DNA of 13,456 nt, taken from contig NZ_CAJTUJ010000044.1 of assembly GCF_910579375.1 (NCBI RefSeq), positions 1 to 13,456 of the forward strand, in the 5' to 3' direction. Of the stretch, positions 1 to 7,669 are shown one piece after another. The position numbers and the translations under genes were made by a program. Each line of letters opens with the position of its first letter. The stretch's first letter is position 1. The notes beneath the pieces were generated by a model. The model saw only the letters and a list, made by a program, of their open reading frames with translations, was not told where the DNA came from and did not search any database. Origin of the DNA: an uncultured Rikenella sp. (lineage in GTDB: Bacteria; Bacteroidota; Bacteroidia; Bacteroidales; Rikenellaceae).

Positions 1-92
1 GCCAGCGAGAGCAATGCAAACGCAGTTTGCAAATTGCCGAGCGGCGAGGAGGAAAACGAGCGCAGCGAAGTTAAAAAGAACAGTACCCTCCA
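1..92 (+). repeat. Inverted-repeat copy 1 (palindromic dispersed element)
   Basis: This stretch matches the reverse complement of 2658-2740. The outer ~54 nt differ only in a 3-nt loop, the inner ~20 nt (AAAAAGAACAGTACCCTCCA, 73-92) are identical, and a 9-nt length difference lies between. It folds: GCAATGCAAAC (11-21), loop GCA, then GTTTGC-AA-ATTGC (25-37). The two copies differ in the loop (GCA versus ATA) and not in the stem, so the hairpin is preserved. It lies 42 nt beyond the stop of the OadG-like gene and may continue left of the window. It is probably a REP-like element; no transposase is seen. Confidence 0.8.
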
Positions 93-133
93 GATAAGGC
101 GCAAATAAACGAACGGTTAAAAATGGAGCAAAG

Positions 134-1039
134 TTACTTTCGCAGAGGTTGATTGTTCAGTCCATAAATCTTGGAGCTCCACGGCGAGTAGGCCCGAGCC
201 ACCCGATTGATAGTCAGGACATGCGACTCGATGTCGTGCAAATCCTCCTCGTACCTGCGCAGCGCGATCGCGATCGCCGCGATCTCCTCGCCCAGGAGCT
301 GTCCCGACGGATCGATCGTCGACCTCACCTCTTCCGGCATGGCCGCTACCACCTTCTGTTCCTTGGCCCGCATCATCCGCGTCATCCCGCGTCCGACGTT
401 TTTGAAAATCAGGTAGAGCAGGACAAGCGCCGAGAAGACCACCGACATAGCCGTGATGGCCATCACCGCGCCCGAAGGGTCGCGCAGGAAGAACTTTTCG
501 GAAGCCGGCATGCGCTCCTCGATTTCGTTGGCCTGCAACGGAGTAATCCCGGTCAACTGGCGGAAACGCTCTTCGCCGGTCTCCAGATCGTCCGTCCAGC
601 CGATCGAGACGTCCGGCGACTGCGCCGCCACGTCATAAACTACCGAGTCGACCACGTTCCGCCCCTGATCCAGAAAGGCCAGATAGCCCGTCTCGTCGAG
701 CACGAAATTGGTGTGGAACGTTCCGCGGTTCGACGAACTGTCCGCAAAGAAGATCACATACCCCTGCGGCGGAATCAGCGTCCGGGCGTCGTTCTTCGGA
801 ATACGATACGTCCGAGCGGCATCCCCCCGACGTACCGTCAGGTAGGCGCCGCCGATGTTCACGTTCGAATAGCCCGTATTGTGCAGTTCCACCCACCCCA
901 CATGGTTCCCGTGGTCGTCGATGTAGCTGTTCCGATTGTCGACCAACACTTCATTGATCCGTATGTCCTTCAGCCCCTGCGCATACCCCTCGGCACAAAG
1001 GAGGGCGATGCCGAGCAAAAATAAGAGTCTCTTCATCAT
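134..1039 (-). CDS. Lamin-tail domain / OadG-like gamma subunit of a sodium-pumping decarboxylase
   Basis: A 301-aa protein starting MMKRLL at 1039 (or MKRLL at 1036), 11 nt after the mmdA stop. Residues 1-20 are a signal peptide. Residues ~22-150 resemble a lamin-tail (LTD) Ig-like domain (IRINEVLVDN, GWVELHNTG, ETGYLAFLDQ). Residues ~191-213 are one membrane span (AVMAITAMSVVFSALVLLYL). The tail ~225-301 is acidic-helical and ends WSSKIYGL, as in Bacteroidota OadG relatives. Gamma subunits anchor the biotin-dependent decarboxylase to its membrane sodium pump; the LTD domain would sit outside the membrane. Adjacency to mmdA supports the call. LTD-OadG proteins occur in Bacteroidota, but the role of the LTD part is unknown to me. 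The biotin-carrier and beta subunits are not next to it. Confidence 0.85.
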   Translation of the reverse strand: MMKRLLFLLGIALLCAEGYAQGLKDIRINEVLVDNRNSYIDDHGNHVGWVELHNTGYSNVNIGGAYLTVRRGDAARTYRIPKNDARTLIPPQGYVIFFADSSSNRGTFHTNFVLDETGYLAFLDQGRNVVDSVVYDVAAQSPDVSIGWTDDLETGEERFRQLTGITPLQANEIEERMPASEKFFLRDPSGAVMAITAMSVVFSALVLLYLIFKNVGRGMTRMMRAKEQKVVAAMPEEVRSTIDPSGQLLGEEIAAIAIALRRYEEDLHDIESHVLTINRVARAYSPWSSKIYGLNNQPLRK

Positions 1040-1050
1040 AACACGCAGGC

Positions 1051-2613
<1,563 letters not shown>

Positions 2614-2657
2614 TTTATATTCTGTAACTTACTTAATTTACTGCCCGTTCATTGGGT

Positions 2658-2740
2658 TGGAGGGTACTGTTCTTTTTGGCTTCGCCTTCCTCCTCGCCGC
2701 TCGGCAATTTGCAAACTATGTTTGCATTGCTCTCGCTGGC
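2658..2740 (-). repeat. Inverted-repeat copy 2 (palindromic dispersed element)
   Basis: The reverse complement matches 1-92. Both copies point their AAAAAGAACAGTACCCTCCA end inward to the mmdA-oadG pair and their GCCAGCGAGA end outward, so the two behave geometrically like terminal inverted repeats of a 2.7-kb block. The hairpin arm GCAAAC-ATA-GTTTGC is kept, with a changed loop. This copy begins 45 nt upstream of the mmdA start codon. Confidence 0.85.
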
Positions 2741-2831
2741 AGCGTCGGTTGTGAACAAAAAGAACAAAAAAACTTCAGACGGATGCTTGCGCATCCTCAA
2801 TGCTGCCGGTCGCCCAAATCTCGGACTGTTG

Positions 2832-2914
2832 GTTGTGCTGTGGTTTTCCGGCGCAGCGCGCTTGGGTTATTTTGCCCATGATTTAGCGCGCTCGCCGAGA
2901 AAACCCAGCACAAC
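2832..2914. repeat. Long bulged hairpin in mce-mmdA gap
   Basis: GTTGTGCTG (2832-2840) pairs with CAGCACAAC (2906-2914). After a one-base bulge GGTTTTC (2842-2848) pairs with GAAAACC (2899-2905), then GGCG (2850-2853) with CGCC (2893-2896) and GCGCGC (2856-2861) with GCGCGC (2886-2891). The result is an 83-nt, mostly paired structure with a ~24-nt apical loop. Its size resembles the hairpins at 12945-13249 and 13366-13444 although the sequence differs. It is likely a palindromic intergenic repeat; function unknown. Confidence 0.7.
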
Positions 2915-2970
2915 AGACTCGCGAAACATGAGGACTGCGGAGCCTAAGGAGTAGCGTAGCTATCATGAAA

Positions 2971-3025
2971 GTTCTTTGCGTCGCTTTCTTTCAAGAAAGC
3001 GACAGTTCTGTCCGGCTCAAAGAAC
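2971..3025. repeat. Nested perfect hairpin downstream of mce
   Basis: An inner stem GTCGCTTTCTT (2980-2990) / AAGAAAGCGAC (2993-3003) is 11 bp and perfect with a 2-nt loop. An outer stem GTTCTTTG (2971-2978) pairs with CAAAGAAC (3018-3025). It starts 20 nt past the mce stop, a position suited to a 3'-end or processing element for the minus-strand mce transcript. No convincing T tract follows on that strand, so a pure terminator is not proven. Confidence 0.65.
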
Positions 3026-3044
3026 AGCAGTAAAAGTGAATGAA

Positions 3045-3461
3045 TTATTTTTCAGCCGGGTTTTCGCACAATTCCGTGAGCACCCCCTGCGTTGCCTTCG
3101 GATGGAGAAACGCGATATTCAAGCCTTCCGCCCCCCGTCGCGGCGCCTTGTCGATGAGCTGCACCCCCTTGGAGTCGCACTCCGCCAGCGCCGCAGCCAC
3201 CCCGTCCGCCACAGCGAACGCCAGGTGATGAATCCCCTCGCCCCGTTTTTCGATGAACTTGGCGATCGTGCTATCCTCCGACGTCGGCTCCAGGAGCTCT
3301 ATTTTCGTATCGCCCACCCGGAAGAACGCCGTCCGCACCTTCTGATCCGCCACCTCTTCGATATTGTAGCATTTGAGTCCGAGTACCTTTTCGTAATACG
3401 GGATCGCCGCATCGAGGCTTTTGACCGCGATACCCAGGTGTTCGATGTGAGAAAGATTCAT
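3045..3461 (-). CDS. mce: Methylmalonyl-CoA epimerase
   Basis: A 138-aa single-domain VOC (glyoxalase/bleomycin-resistance fold) protein. It interconverts (R)- and (S)-methylmalonyl-CoA between the B12-dependent mutase and the decarboxylase. The start MNLSHIEHLGIAV at 3461 gives the standard family N-terminus. Likely divalent-metal ligands are His8 (EHLGIAV), Glu55 (KIELLEP), His78/His79 (GIHHLAF) and Glu130 (LTELCE). Length is normal for the family. It is the first gene of a minus-strand group with mmdA and the OadG-like gene, in line with a succinate-to-propionate route, although 431 nt of repeats separate it from mmdA. A good minus-strand promoter precedes it (3522-3552). Confidence 0.93.
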   Translation of the reverse strand: MNLSHIEHLGIAVKSLDAAIPYYEKVLGLKCYNIEEVADQKVRTAFFRVGDTKIELLEPTSEDSTIAKFIEKRGEGIHHLAFAVADGVAAALAECDSKGVQLIDKAPRRGAEGLNIAFLHPKATQGVLTELCENPAEK

Positions 3462-3521
3462 AATGTGGTGGTTATTAAAAAGTTTGGATTCACTCCGGCC
3501 CCGCTGCGGAACCGATAACGA

Positions 3522-3552
3522 CAAAGTTAGGGTTTTGTTTCTGAAATAACAA
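3522..3552 (-). promoter_or_regulatory. Bacteroidota-type promoter for mce
   Basis: On the minus strand, TAACTTTG (3522-3529) matches the TAnnTTTG -7 consensus and a TTG (3550-3552) lies exactly 20 nt upstream, the usual -33 spacing. The leader to the mce ATG would be about 55 nt. It is divergent from the plus-strand box at 3579. Confidence 0.7.
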
Positions 3553-3578
3553 TCCGAGCGAGAAAGAAAAAATCGGAC

Positions 3579-3586
3579 TATCTTTG
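3579..3586 (+). promoter_or_regulatory. -7 box of the lipocalin-like lipoprotein gene
   Basis: TATCTTTG matches TAnnTTTG, 81 nt upstream of the ATG at 3668. No TTG is seen at the usual -33 distance. It forms a divergent promoter pair with mce. Confidence 0.6.
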
Positions 3587-3667
3587 TTCAGAATAACACT
3601 TTGTTCGTATCCTCGGTCCGTTTTTCCGCCCAGAACACGGATCGACCCGCCGAACACGAAGACCGCT

Positions 3668-4123
3668 ATGAAAAAGATTTTGTATGCGTTGAGCGCGCTG
3701 TTCGTCTTGTGCAGCTGCTCGAAGGAAGAAGACGAAGAACGCCTGAACTACGATCCGGAGGCGTTGTACGGCTATTGGCGCATTACGGAGATCCGGAACA
3801 ACGGCACGTGGCACGCTTTCGAGCTTCCGCAGACCGGCAACCGGTTCCTGGACGTTACGACGCCGGAGGGCGAGGCGGAATTTCCGCGCACCGGCCTGAC
3901 CTTCGAGTCGAATGGCGAGTACCGGATGCAGGGCGCGCTCTGGACTACCTCCGTACCTCACACGTGGCAGGCGCAGCGGTTCGACGTGGCGGTCTACGCG
4001 CCCGGCGAACGGACGCCGTTTCTGACTTATGAGGTCGTTTCGCTGTCGCCGAGCTACTGCCAGCTTGTGATGCGATACGGCAATAGCTCGTCGCTCGACC
4101 TCCGCTGCACCAAAGTTCAATAA
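3668..4123 (+). CDS. Small lipoprotein, lipocalin-like fold suspected
   Basis: A 151-aa protein. MKKILYALSALFVLCSC is a type II signal with the lipidated cysteine at residue 17 (lipobox LCSC), followed by an acidic SKEEDEE linker typical of Bacteroidota lipoproteins. The mature part begins LYGYWRITEI and has GLTFESNGEYR and LTYEVVSLS; this W-x-I-T plus F-x-x-x-G-x-Y-x pattern is common in lipocalin-like Bacteroidota lipoproteins. I cannot assign a ligand or gene name. It would sit in the inner leaflet of the outer membrane or at the cell surface. The last 7 nt overlap the end of the convergent DUF1573 gene, leaving no room for a separate terminator. Confidence 0.85.
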   Translation: MKKILYALSALFVLCSCSKEEDEERLNYDPEALYGYWRITEIRNNGTWHAFELPQTGNRFLDVTTPEGEAEFPRTGLTFESNGEYRMQGALWTTSVPHTWQAQRFDVAVYAPGERTPFLTYEVVSLSPSYCQLVMRYGNSSSLDLRCTKVQ

Positions 4124-4479
4124 ACTTTCCCGCGCAAGACCACCTGCGGAGCCGGGTCCGTGGCCGGCACGGTCTCGAACCGCAGCGTTTTGTAGAACGC
4201 CCCCCGATCGGTCGGCGTGAGGACGACGCTCACCCGCACGCTGTCGCCCGGCATCACCGGCGCTTTGGGCCACGACGGTTTGGTGCAGGTGCAGTCCGTC
4301 CGGACGTCGCGGATCACCACCGGCCGATCCGAATCATTCACACAGACCAGCTCGACCCGGTTTTTCGACCGGAGCGCCACCTCGCCCAACTGCACCGTCG
4401 CAGGGCTCACCCGCAGTGACCGGGCCTCCGCAACCGTGCTCCACCCCACTCCCAAAAACAAAAGCAGCCATTTCTTCAT
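4117..4479 (-). CDS. DUF1573 secreted protein
   Basis: A 120-aa protein with a signal peptide (MKKWLLLFLGVGWSTVAEA) followed by one Ig-like DUF1573 domain. The landmarks are VQLGEVALRSKNRVELVCVN, the DCTCTKPSW cysteine motif (~residues 62-70), MPGDSVRVSVVL and a GAFYKTLRFET strand. Such proteins are abundant in Bacteroidota; their biochemical role is not established. The cysteine motif matches the family. The stop overlaps the 3' end of the convergent lipoprotein gene. The start ATG at 4479 is only 8 nt from a candidate -7 box, suggesting a very short or absent leader. Confidence 0.88.
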   Translation of the reverse strand: MKKWLLLFLGVGWSTVAEARSLRVSPATVQLGEVALRSKNRVELVCVNDSDRPVVIRDVRTDCTCTKPSWPKAPVMPGDSVRVSVVLTPTDRGAFYKTLRFETVPATDPAPQVVLRGKVY

Positions 4480-4487
4480 GATACTGC

Positions 4488-4495
4488 CAAAATTA
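4488..4495 (-). promoter_or_regulatory. -7 box of the DUF1573 gene
   Basis: On the minus strand TAATTTTG fits TAnnTTTG. It lies 8 nt from the ATG, so the transcript would be nearly leaderless. No TTG is found at the expected -33 spacing. Confidence 0.45.
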
Positions 4496-4602
4496 ACGAT
4501 TCTCGGTCAATTTTCGCCCGAGACGGAAGAAATCCGTACTTTCGCCCCGGCAACAATCCCACAATCAAGGCGGTGAACACTTCCCGTTCCGAAAATTTAA
4601 GC

Positions 4603-4610
4603 TATCTTTG
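4603..4610 (+). promoter_or_regulatory. -7 box for the structured leader and IPT/TIG lipoprotein
   Basis: TATCTTTG is an exact TAnnTTTG box. The only downstream gene starts at 4904, which implies a 5' leader of nearly 290 nt. Together with 4480-4903, this stretch contains no credible gene. Confidence 0.65.
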
Positions 4611-4644
4611 TCCCGTCCGAGTCCGCGCGACCCGGGCAGACATA

Positions 4645-4903
4645 TCAGCTTAAACATGAGAAGTGTTTGAGTTTGTTCTCGATAGTAAATCTGGTAAATT
4701 TATTCGAAAGGAGAACAAGCCCGAAGCCCTTGCTCTATACCTTGTCTTATGGGGTATGGTGTGGGATTGTTGCTTGTTTTTACTTTCGAGGTTTACCAGA
4801 ACCCACTATCTGAAAACAAAGTCACGATACCCACACTTCTTCTTTTCAATCCAGTGTTTACATCTCTGCTTCGGGGTATCGGGAAGAGGCCATTTTCATT
4901 TTC
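4645..4903 (+). promoter_or_regulatory. Structured AT-rich leader, candidate cis-regulatory RNA
   Basis: This is visibly more AT-rich than its flanks. A long interrupted stem forms: GATAGT (4681-4686)/ACTATC (4805-4810), TCTGGTAAA (4690-4698)/TTTACCAGA (4792-4800) and TTCGAAAG (4703-4710)/CTTTCGA (4783-4789). A second stem, CGATACCC (4825-4832)/GGGTATCG (4874-4881), encloses ACACT/AGTGT (4833-4837/4853-4857). The second helix ends about 20 nt before the start codon, so it could affect translation initiation. It matches no riboswitch class I can name. It could also be a mobile palindromic element. A GTG-initiated reading frame runs through it but has no family resemblance. Confidence 0.55.
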
Positions 4904-6016
4904 ATGGTTATGAAAAAACTTCTGTTTTTTGTGCTGACCGCTGCCCTGATGTTCGGTTGCAAGAAGGAGGACAACGGCACGACCTGTCCGGTCTCGGGCG
5001 CGATCCTGCCGACCTCGAGCGCCGAGAACCCCATCCCGGCCGGTTCGGCGGTAACGATCCAAGGGAGCGGTTTTACCGAGAACAGCGAAATCTGGCTTCG
5101 CGCGCTGACCAAGGCTACCGGCGACGTACAGGCCACCGTGACCGGCCACACCTCGACCTCCATCACCTTTACGGCCCCCACCACCGTGTCGGGCGAGCAG
5201 AGCATCATCCTGAAACAGGACGGCGGCGAATGGCCGCTGGGTAAGATGTACTTCACCGCCGCGCCGGATATCCTGCCGAAAAAGATCGTAAAATCTGTCC
5301 TGACGGATGACGAAGGAACTTATACGGCAAATTATTCATACGATGACGCAGGCAGACTGACTCGAATTCAAACCAGCTCAACAGGTGATTCTTATTACGA
5401 CGGTTCGAAAATCGAATACCTGCAAGACAAAATCAAAATAAGTTACGATGACGGCAATGACGAATATAGTCAGGCTGAATTTCGTGTAGAGAATGGACGA
5501 GCGATAAATTGCACCGTAGAAGAGGAGGGTTCAAAATGGGAGACCAAAGAGTACACTTATTCGGACAACGGTTATTTAACCGGATTCGTTTTTTCGCTAA
5601 CGGAAGAAGGTATAACCGACACCTATACCGGTGAATTGACGATAGGGAAAGACGGCTGTCTGGAAAAATATTCCATTGTCGAAAAAGAGATCGAAGACGG
5701 AGGATATTTCGGGACTTATACAGTCGACCTGACCCCGAACACATCCGTGCCGAACAACCTCAACCTGGATTTGATCGGTAGCAATTATTTGTTCGGAGAC
5801 ATCATCGACGACCTCGCGATCCTCGACGCTTATTTATTGGGTATCGGAGGAACGCGCTCAAAATACCTGCCGAAACAACTTACCCTAACCGATGCGGACG
5901 GAGAATCATTTACCGTAAAATACGAATATGAATCCGCCGGTGAATACATTTCAAAAATCGGGATCGACTACGGTAACGGCAACCACGCTACCCTCGAACT
6001 CTTCTACGAAGAGTAG
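4904..6016 (+). CDS. Surface lipoprotein: IPT/TIG domain plus DUF4595-like region
   Basis: A 370-aa protein from ATG 4904; the in-frame ATG at 4910 (MKKLLFFVLTAALMFGC) is an equally good start. The lipobox MFGC places lipidated Cys at residue 19, followed by KKED. Residues ~30-119 form an IPT/TIG Ig-like domain (IPAGSAVTIQGSGF, GHTSTSITFTAP, GEQSIIL). From ~residue 122 the protein has YD/DUF4595-like strands (YTANYSYDDAGRLTRI, KEYTYSDNGYLTGF, FTVKYEYESAGEYISKI). Base composition changes at about nt 5280: the TIG half is GC-rich, the rest clearly AT-richer with codons such as AAT, TAT, AGT and TTA. A domain fusion or recombination junction is likely. Function is unknown; such proteins are exported and often surface-exposed. 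Confidence 0.85.
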   Translation: MVMKKLLFFVLTAALMFGCKKEDNGTTCPVSGAILPTSSAENPIPAGSAVTIQGSGFTENSEIWLRALTKATGDVQATVTGHTSTSITFTAPTTVSGEQSIILKQDGGEWPLGKMYFTAAPDILPKKIVKSVLTDDEGTYTANYSYDDAGRLTRIQTSSTGDSYYDGSKIEYLQDKIKISYDDGNDEYSQAEFRVENGRAINCTVEEEGSKWETKEYTYSDNGYLTGFVFSLTEEGITDTYTGELTIGKDGCLEKYSIVEKEIEDGGYFGTYTVDLTPNTSVPNNLNLDLIGSNYLFGDIIDDLAILDAYLLGIGGTRSKYLPKQLTLTDADGESFTVKYEYESAGEYISKIGIDYGNGNHATLELFYEE

Positions 6017-6041
6017 CGGGCAGCCACGCGCACAACCACGG

Positions 6042-6081
6042 GGTACGGCCCCATATCCCGTGTGGGATATGGGGCCGTACC
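6042..6081 (+). terminator. Perfect 18-bp stem-loop, likely terminator
   Basis: The arm at 6042-6059 (GGTACGGCCCCATATCCC) pairs perfectly with 6064-6081 around a GTGT loop. It starts 25 nt after the lipoprotein stop. The following TGCGTAATTTTG is only weakly T-rich, so it may be a terminator, an mRNA-stabilising 3' hairpin or a palindromic repeat. Confidence 0.65.
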
Positions 6082-6117
6082 TGCGTAATTTTGTATCATT
6101 CCGGGCACATTTATTCC

Positions 6118-6125
6118 TATCTTTG
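6118..6125 (+). promoter_or_regulatory. -7 box of the transglutaminase-like gene
   Basis: TATCTTTG lies 36 nt before the ATG at 6162. A TTTTG at 6089-6093 could be the -33 element, but its 24-nt spacing is longer than the usual ~20. Confidence 0.6.
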
Positions 6126-6161
6126 TTGTCATTCGACACGCATCCAAATACAGAACGAACG

Positions 6162-7376
6162 ATGAAAAAGATTTCACTTTTAGGCGCACTGGCAACTGCG
6201 GCACTGACCTTTTCGTGTACCGGTACACCGTACGGACTCGATCCGAAGCTGGCAGCCGATCTGTATGCCAACATCGCCGCGGCGGGCGACAACGGACGGG
6301 AGCTGACCGCAGCCATGGAACGCGCCCCCGAAGAGCAACGCGAAGGGATGGCCTACCTGATCGCCTATATGCCCGAGGGAGACCGGGATACGCTGACCGC
6401 CGACTTCCTGCTCGGCGAGGTGGAGTGGGCTTACCGGGCGCGGGAGACCTTCCCGTGGGCCAAAACGCTGCCGGATTCGGTCTTCTATAACGACGTGCTG
6501 CCCTACGCCTCGATGAACGAGCGGCGTGAACCGTGGCGGGCGATGTTCTGGGAGAAGCTGTCGCCGCTGGTGGCCGGAACGACCGACGTCCGGCAGGCTA
6601 TCGACACCATTAACAAGGAGTTGCAACACCTCGTGGGAGTGGAGTACAACACCAAGCGTCGGAAACCGCACCAATCGCCGGGCGAGTCGATGGAGATCGG
6701 GATGGCATCGTGCAGCGGGCTTTCGATTCTGCTGACGGACGCTTTCCGGACGATGGGGATTCCGTCGCGCATCGCGGGGACTCCGCTGTGGGTGTCGAAA
6801 GAGGGGAACCACAACTGGACGGAGGTGTGGATCGACGGCAAGTGGTACTTCACGGAGTACTATCCGACGCCGGCGCTGAACCGCAGCTGGTTTCTGGAAC
6901 GGGCCGGCAAGGCGGATAAGAGCGACCCGATCTACTGGATGTACGCTACGTCGTGGCGGCCGACGGGGCTGCACTTCCCGATGGTGTGGGACTTCGAAAA
7001 CCGGAATGTGCCGGGGATCGACGTGACGGATTTCTACATCGACCTCTACAACGCCCAAATGGCGGAAGCCAAAAACGGGGCGCCGGTCGTCATTCGGGCA
7101 TTCCTGAACAAGGAGGGCGGGCGCAGCAGCGCCGACCGGGCGGCATGCGATATCCGCATCACGGATACGGAGGGAAATATGGTGGCGGCAGGCAAAACGG
7201 CGGGGCCGACGGCGGACATGAACGATTACCTGACGCTCTACCTGCCGTTCGGCAAAGATCTGGCGGCGGAATTCACAGACGATGCGGGTCGGGTGCAGCG
7301 GGTCTCGTTCGTCACGCCGAAAGAGGCGGACAACGGGGCGACGGCTCCTGTCGAAGTGGAGCTGTTCCTGCGCTAA
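6162..7376 (+). CDS. Transglutaminase-like (papain-fold) lipoprotein
   Basis: A 404-aa protein. I start it at MKKISLLGALATAALTFSC (ATG 6162) because this gives a clean lipoprotein signal with Cys at residue 19 just downstream of a promoter; an earlier in-frame extension would run through the terminator palindrome. Residues ~165-260 match the transglutaminase core: nucleophile Cys184 in MASCSGLSILLTDAFRTMGIPSR, His217 in GNHNWTEVWIDGKWYF, and a third acidic position at or near Glu232 (YFTEYYP), where Asp is commoner. The C-terminal ~130 residues look like a beta-sandwich (DVTDFYIDLYN, DYLTLYLPFGKDLAAEF). Bacterial members act as proteases, amidases or cross-linkers on proteins or peptidoglycan. 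Substrate unknown. Nothing visible links it functionally to its neighbours. Confidence 0.88.
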   Translation: MKKISLLGALATAALTFSCTGTPYGLDPKLAADLYANIAAAGDNGRELTAAMERAPEEQREGMAYLIAYMPEGDRDTLTADFLLGEVEWAYRARETFPWAKTLPDSVFYNDVLPYASMNERREPWRAMFWEKLSPLVAGTTDVRQAIDTINKELQHLVGVEYNTKRRKPHQSPGESMEIGMASCSGLSILLTDAFRTMGIPSRIAGTPLWVSKEGNHNWTEVWIDGKWYFTEYYPTPALNRSWFLERAGKADKSDPIYWMYATSWRPTGLHFPMVWDFENRNVPGIDVTDFYIDLYNAQMAEAKNGAPVVIRAFLNKEGGRSSADRAACDIRITDTEGNMVAAGKTAGPTADMNDYLTLYLPFGKDLAAEFTDDAGRVQRVSFVTPKEADNGATAPVEVELFLR

Positions 7377-7669
7377 ACTCGAAACCAGGCCGCTCCGTTT
7401 ATTCCGAGAGGCAACGCAACTGAAAACCGTAGGCGCGTTGCGCCGCAGTGCTGGGGCCGAACCACGTGGCACCGAAATTTAAGTACACGCCGAGGTAGTG
7501 ATCGCCTGCATCGTAGGATGTAGACGACCTGCTATAACCGCCGGTGCCGCAGCCGCCCAACGCACCCATGCTGGGTTCGTAGAAGCCCGGGGCGGAGTCG
7601 CGCAGCCTCGAACCACGGGCCGCCTCCAGCCCAAGCGAACAAGACCCGTGTCAAACGCCCACCGATAAG
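7377..7669. other. Intergenic gap mostly filled by a silent cassette
   Basis: The 293-nt gap between the transglutaminase-like gene and priA contains the FISUMP-like cassette (7395-7595, minus strand). No TAnnTTTG box is recognisable on the plus strand anywhere in the gap, leaving priA without an obvious promoter. The flank at 7596-7605 reads GCGCGACT on the minus strand, which also occurs between the hairpins at 13013-13063; this may be chance. Confidence 0.6.
7395..7595 (-). pseudogene. Cassette C: startless FISUMP-like C-terminal fragment
   Basis: On the minus strand this encodes about 63 residues from APGFYEPSMGALGG through GGYSRSS to YGFQLRCLSE and a TAA stop (7399-7401). The SS-x-x-Y pattern and R-x-Y-GF-x-x-RC-x-x-E end match the terminal part of 'Fibrobacter succinogenes major paralogous' (FISUMP) domains, normally GYYWSS...RxxGFSVRCV. 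There is no start codon or upstream part of the domain. The ends CCGCCCCGGGCT (minus strand, 7584-7595) and a 32-bp sequence (7395-7426) are shared with the cassettes at 12406 and 12683; the middle is not. Opposite orientation and a distance of ~5 kb rule out simple local duplication. Confidence 0.8.

Larger units (their letters stand above)
2614..3044. other. 431-nt gene-free gap packed with palindromes
   Basis: No credible gene lies between mce and mmdA; the short open frames here are low-complexity translations of repeats. The gap holds inverted-repeat copy 2 (2658-2740, with an internal GGCTTCGCC palindrome at 2678-2686), a small hairpin GGATGC-TTGC-GCATCC (2781-2796), a long hairpin (2832-2914) and a nested hairpin (2971-3025). 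If mce and mmdA are co-transcribed on the minus strand, all of these are in the mRNA and could differentially tune expression or stability. Confidence 0.75.

Noticed and set aside
4663..5244. GTG-initiated open frame through the leader into the lipoprotein gene
   Set aside because: Its first part translates a paired RNA/DNA structure and its second part is out of frame with the clear lipoprotein. No homology recognised.
6180..7472. Minus-strand open frame opposite the transglutaminase-like gene
   Set aside because: Shadow frame; it also starts within the 3' end of cassette C.
7596..7660. tRNA-like GGTTCGA motif on the minus strand
   Set aside because: No acceptor stem, anticodon arm or cloverleaf could be formed around it.
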